From Denitrovibrio sp. (lineage in GTDB: Bacteria; Chrysiogenota; Deferribacteres; Deferribacterales; Geovibrionaceae), in NCBI GenBank assembly GCA_002869185.1, contig PKTN01000003.1, positions 62,001 to 126,000 of the forward strand: a DNA stretch of 64,000 bases. Direction: 5' to 3'. The position numbers were made by a program, and so were the translations under genes. The notes beneath the pieces were generated by a model, which was not told where the DNA came from, searched no databases, and was given only the letters and a program-made list of their open reading frames with translations. Shown one piece after another: positions 62,775 to 64,000 of the stretch (positions are counted from its first letter, which is position 1; every line of letters starts with the position of its first letter).

Positions 62775-64000
62775 TTACTTTTCTATTTGACTGACGTCCC
62801 TTACAGCACCTTTTGCTGCGCTTGTTGTCATTGCCGCATAAGCTCTGAGAGCCTGTGATACTTTTCTATCACGGCTTGCTGGTTTCCAAGCCTTTGCACC
62901 TTTTGCTTCCATCGCTTTGCGACGCTCAGCAAGTACATCTTCAGAAACACCAATAGATATGCATCTGTTAGGGATGTCTATATGGATAGTGTCCCCCTCT
63001 TCAATAAGTCCGATGTTTCCGCCCTCTGCCGCCTCTGGTGAAACGTGTCCGATGGATAGACCAGATGTCCCTCCAGAGAAACGTCCGTCAGTAACGAGAG
63101 CACACGCCTTACCAAGCCCTTTCGACTTTATGTAACTAGTAGGGTAGAGCATCTCTTGCATACCTGGACCGCCCTTCGGTCCTTCGTAGCGAATGATTAC
63201 AACGTCACCAGCAGCTATTTTATCACCTAAGATTCCACTAACCGCATCATCCTGGCTTTCGAATATCCTTGCAGGACCAGAGAACTTAAGGATGCTTTTG
63301 TCAACCCCAGCAGTCTTAACTATACATCCGTCTACTGCGAAGTTTCCGTAGAGTACAGCTAGACCACCATCTTGACTGTATGCGTTCTTCTTATCTCTAA
63401 TACATCCACTCTCTCTGTTAAGGTCGAGCTCTTCGTACCTAGTGTTTTGGCTGAAAGGCTCAAGTGTTGGTACGTTACCAGGTGCTGCACTATAGCGATC
63501 TTTTGCCGATTCGCTTTCCATTACGTCCCACTTAGCTAGCACTTCGCCAATAGTCTCTTGTTGAATAGTAGGTAGATCTTTGCTTATTAAGCCAGCTCTG
63601 TTTAGCTCGGCTAGGATTCCAATTACTCCACCAGCCTTATGTACATCTTCCATATGGTATTCCTGTGTGGAAGGGGCAACCTTGCAAAGATGTGGAACTA
63701 TACGTGAGAGTCTGTCTATGTCTTTCATTGTGAAATCAACACCAGCCTCTTGAGCAATCGCAAGGAGGTGAAGGACTGTATTTGTAGAGCCACCCATCGC
63801 TATATCAAGCGACATAGCATTCTCGAAAGTCTGCTTTGTAGCTATTGAGCGGGGGAGTACTGATTTGTCGTCATTAAGGTAGTAGGCTTTGCAGATATCA
63901 ACTATGCGTCTGCCAGCTTCCAAAAAGAGATTCTTACGCTCAGAGTGTGTGGCAACGAGTGAGCCGTTACCCGGTAGGGCCATCCCTAGTGCTTCTGCAA
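62775..64000 (-). CDS. ilvD: Dihydroxy-acid dehydratase IlvD (partial, N-terminus beyond the window)
   Basis: This enzyme dehydrates dihydroxy acids in isoleucine and valine synthesis using an iron-sulfur cluster. The visible C-terminal part of about 408 codons includes GLPGNG-type [41 protein letters not shown] and [21 protein letters not shown]. The frame continues past 64000 and lacks its N-terminal cluster-ligand region in this window. A terminator follows. Confidence 0.95.
   Translation of the reverse strand, partial: AEALGMALPGNGSLVATHSERKNLFLEAGRRIVDICKAYYLNDDKSVLPRSIATKQTFENAMSLDIAMGGSTNTVLHLLAIAQEAGVDFTMKDIDRLSRIVPHLCKVAPSTQEYHMEDVHKAGGVIGILAELNRAGLISKDLPTIQQETIGEVLAKWDVMESESAKDRYSAAPGNVPTLEPFSQNTRYEELDLNRESGCIRDKKNAYSQDGGLAVLYGNFAVDGCIVKTAGVDKSILKFSGPARIFESQDDAVSGILGDKIAAGDVVIIRYEGPKGGPGMQEMLYPTSYIKSKGLGKACALVTDGRFSGGTSGLSIGHVSPEAAEGGNIGLIEEGDTIHIDIPNRCISIGVSEDVLAERRKAMEAKGAKAWKPASRDRKVSQALRAYAAMTTSAAKGAVRDVSQIEK

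Noticed and set aside
1..64000. tRNA, rRNA, CRISPR array, transposase or prophage genes
   Set aside because: None was recognised by eye: no transposase or integrase motifs, no regularly spaced repeats, and no tRNA-like T-loop sequences in the gaps. A covariance-model search was not possible here.

Overview
The window reads as a chromosome segment of a low-to-mid G+C, Gram-negative, anaerobic respiring bacterium. The best guess is a member of the Deferribacterota (Denitrovibrio/Geovibrio-like). Support comes from the combination of many multiheme c-type cytochromes, a Psr/Phs-type molybdoenzyme, cytochrome bd with a DUF4492 gene, a tripartite tricarboxylate transporter, a HesB-type selenoprotein and a large chemotaxis operon. 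This lineage call is inference. No rRNA, tRNA, CRISPR array, insertion sequence or prophage was seen. Nearly every gene is intact, apart from two regulatory genes that carry in-frame stop codons.

Layout. (1) 0-9.7 kb: a minus-strand chemotaxis operon (receiver protein, two MCPs, STAS protein, CheY, CheA, CheW, CheR, CheD, CheB). Its cheA is interrupted by three in-frame stops but has no frameshift. (2) 9.7-13 kb: a plus-strand receiver-PAS-PAS histidine kinase and an NtrC-type regulator, the latter broken by one stop. Two identical near-palindromes lie in the divergent promoter region. (3) 13-22 kb: housekeeping genes (AraC/O6-alkylguanine methyltransferase fusion, Fe-S protein, MtnA plus class II aldolase, DAHP synthase, HI0933-type flavoprotein, LysR regulator with divergent exporter, YjdM). 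(4) 22-36 kb: a catabolic region. A sigma-54 regulator with palindromic sites and a -24/-12 promoter precedes atoB-atoD-atoA-atoE, followed by a CitA/DcuS-type two-component pair. Divergent from each other are an operon of CaiB-type CoA transferase, HMG-CoA-lyase-like enzyme and IclR regulator, and a TctC-TctB-TctA uptake system. Together these could import a branched carboxylate such as 3-hydroxy-3-methylglutarate, activate and cleave it to acetyl-CoA plus acetoacetate, and finish through the Ato enzymes.

(5) 36-50 kb: a sulfur and electron-transport region with two TauE/SafE permeases, a periplasmic rhodanese, an ArsR regulator, a PsrABC-like molybdoenzyme complex, and an unusual bc-type complex made of a 12-heme cytochrome, a 10-heme cytochrome, a Rieske protein, cytochrome b and a 4-heme cytochrome. 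A second IclR paralogue and an EamA permease follow. (6) 49.8-51.6 kb: a putative amidoligase next to a gamma-glutamylcyclotransferase-like protein, a candidate gene pair for an unknown amide-linked metabolite. (7) 51.6-64 kb: AGCS symporter, HesB-like selenoprotein with UGA as Sec, MoaE-like protein, a receiver/periplasmic-binding-protein/kinase signalling unit, cytochrome bd with a 30-residue CydX-like protein and DUF4492 protein, FUSC protein, flavin/ferredoxin fusion, and ilvD running off the window edge.

The points most worth checking are the selenoprotein, the amidoligase pair, the multiheme bc complex, the integrated carboxylate-to-acetoacetate pathway, and the nonsense-only inactivation of cheA and its neighbouring response regulator. 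All family assignments are from reading the translated sequences; no database search was run.
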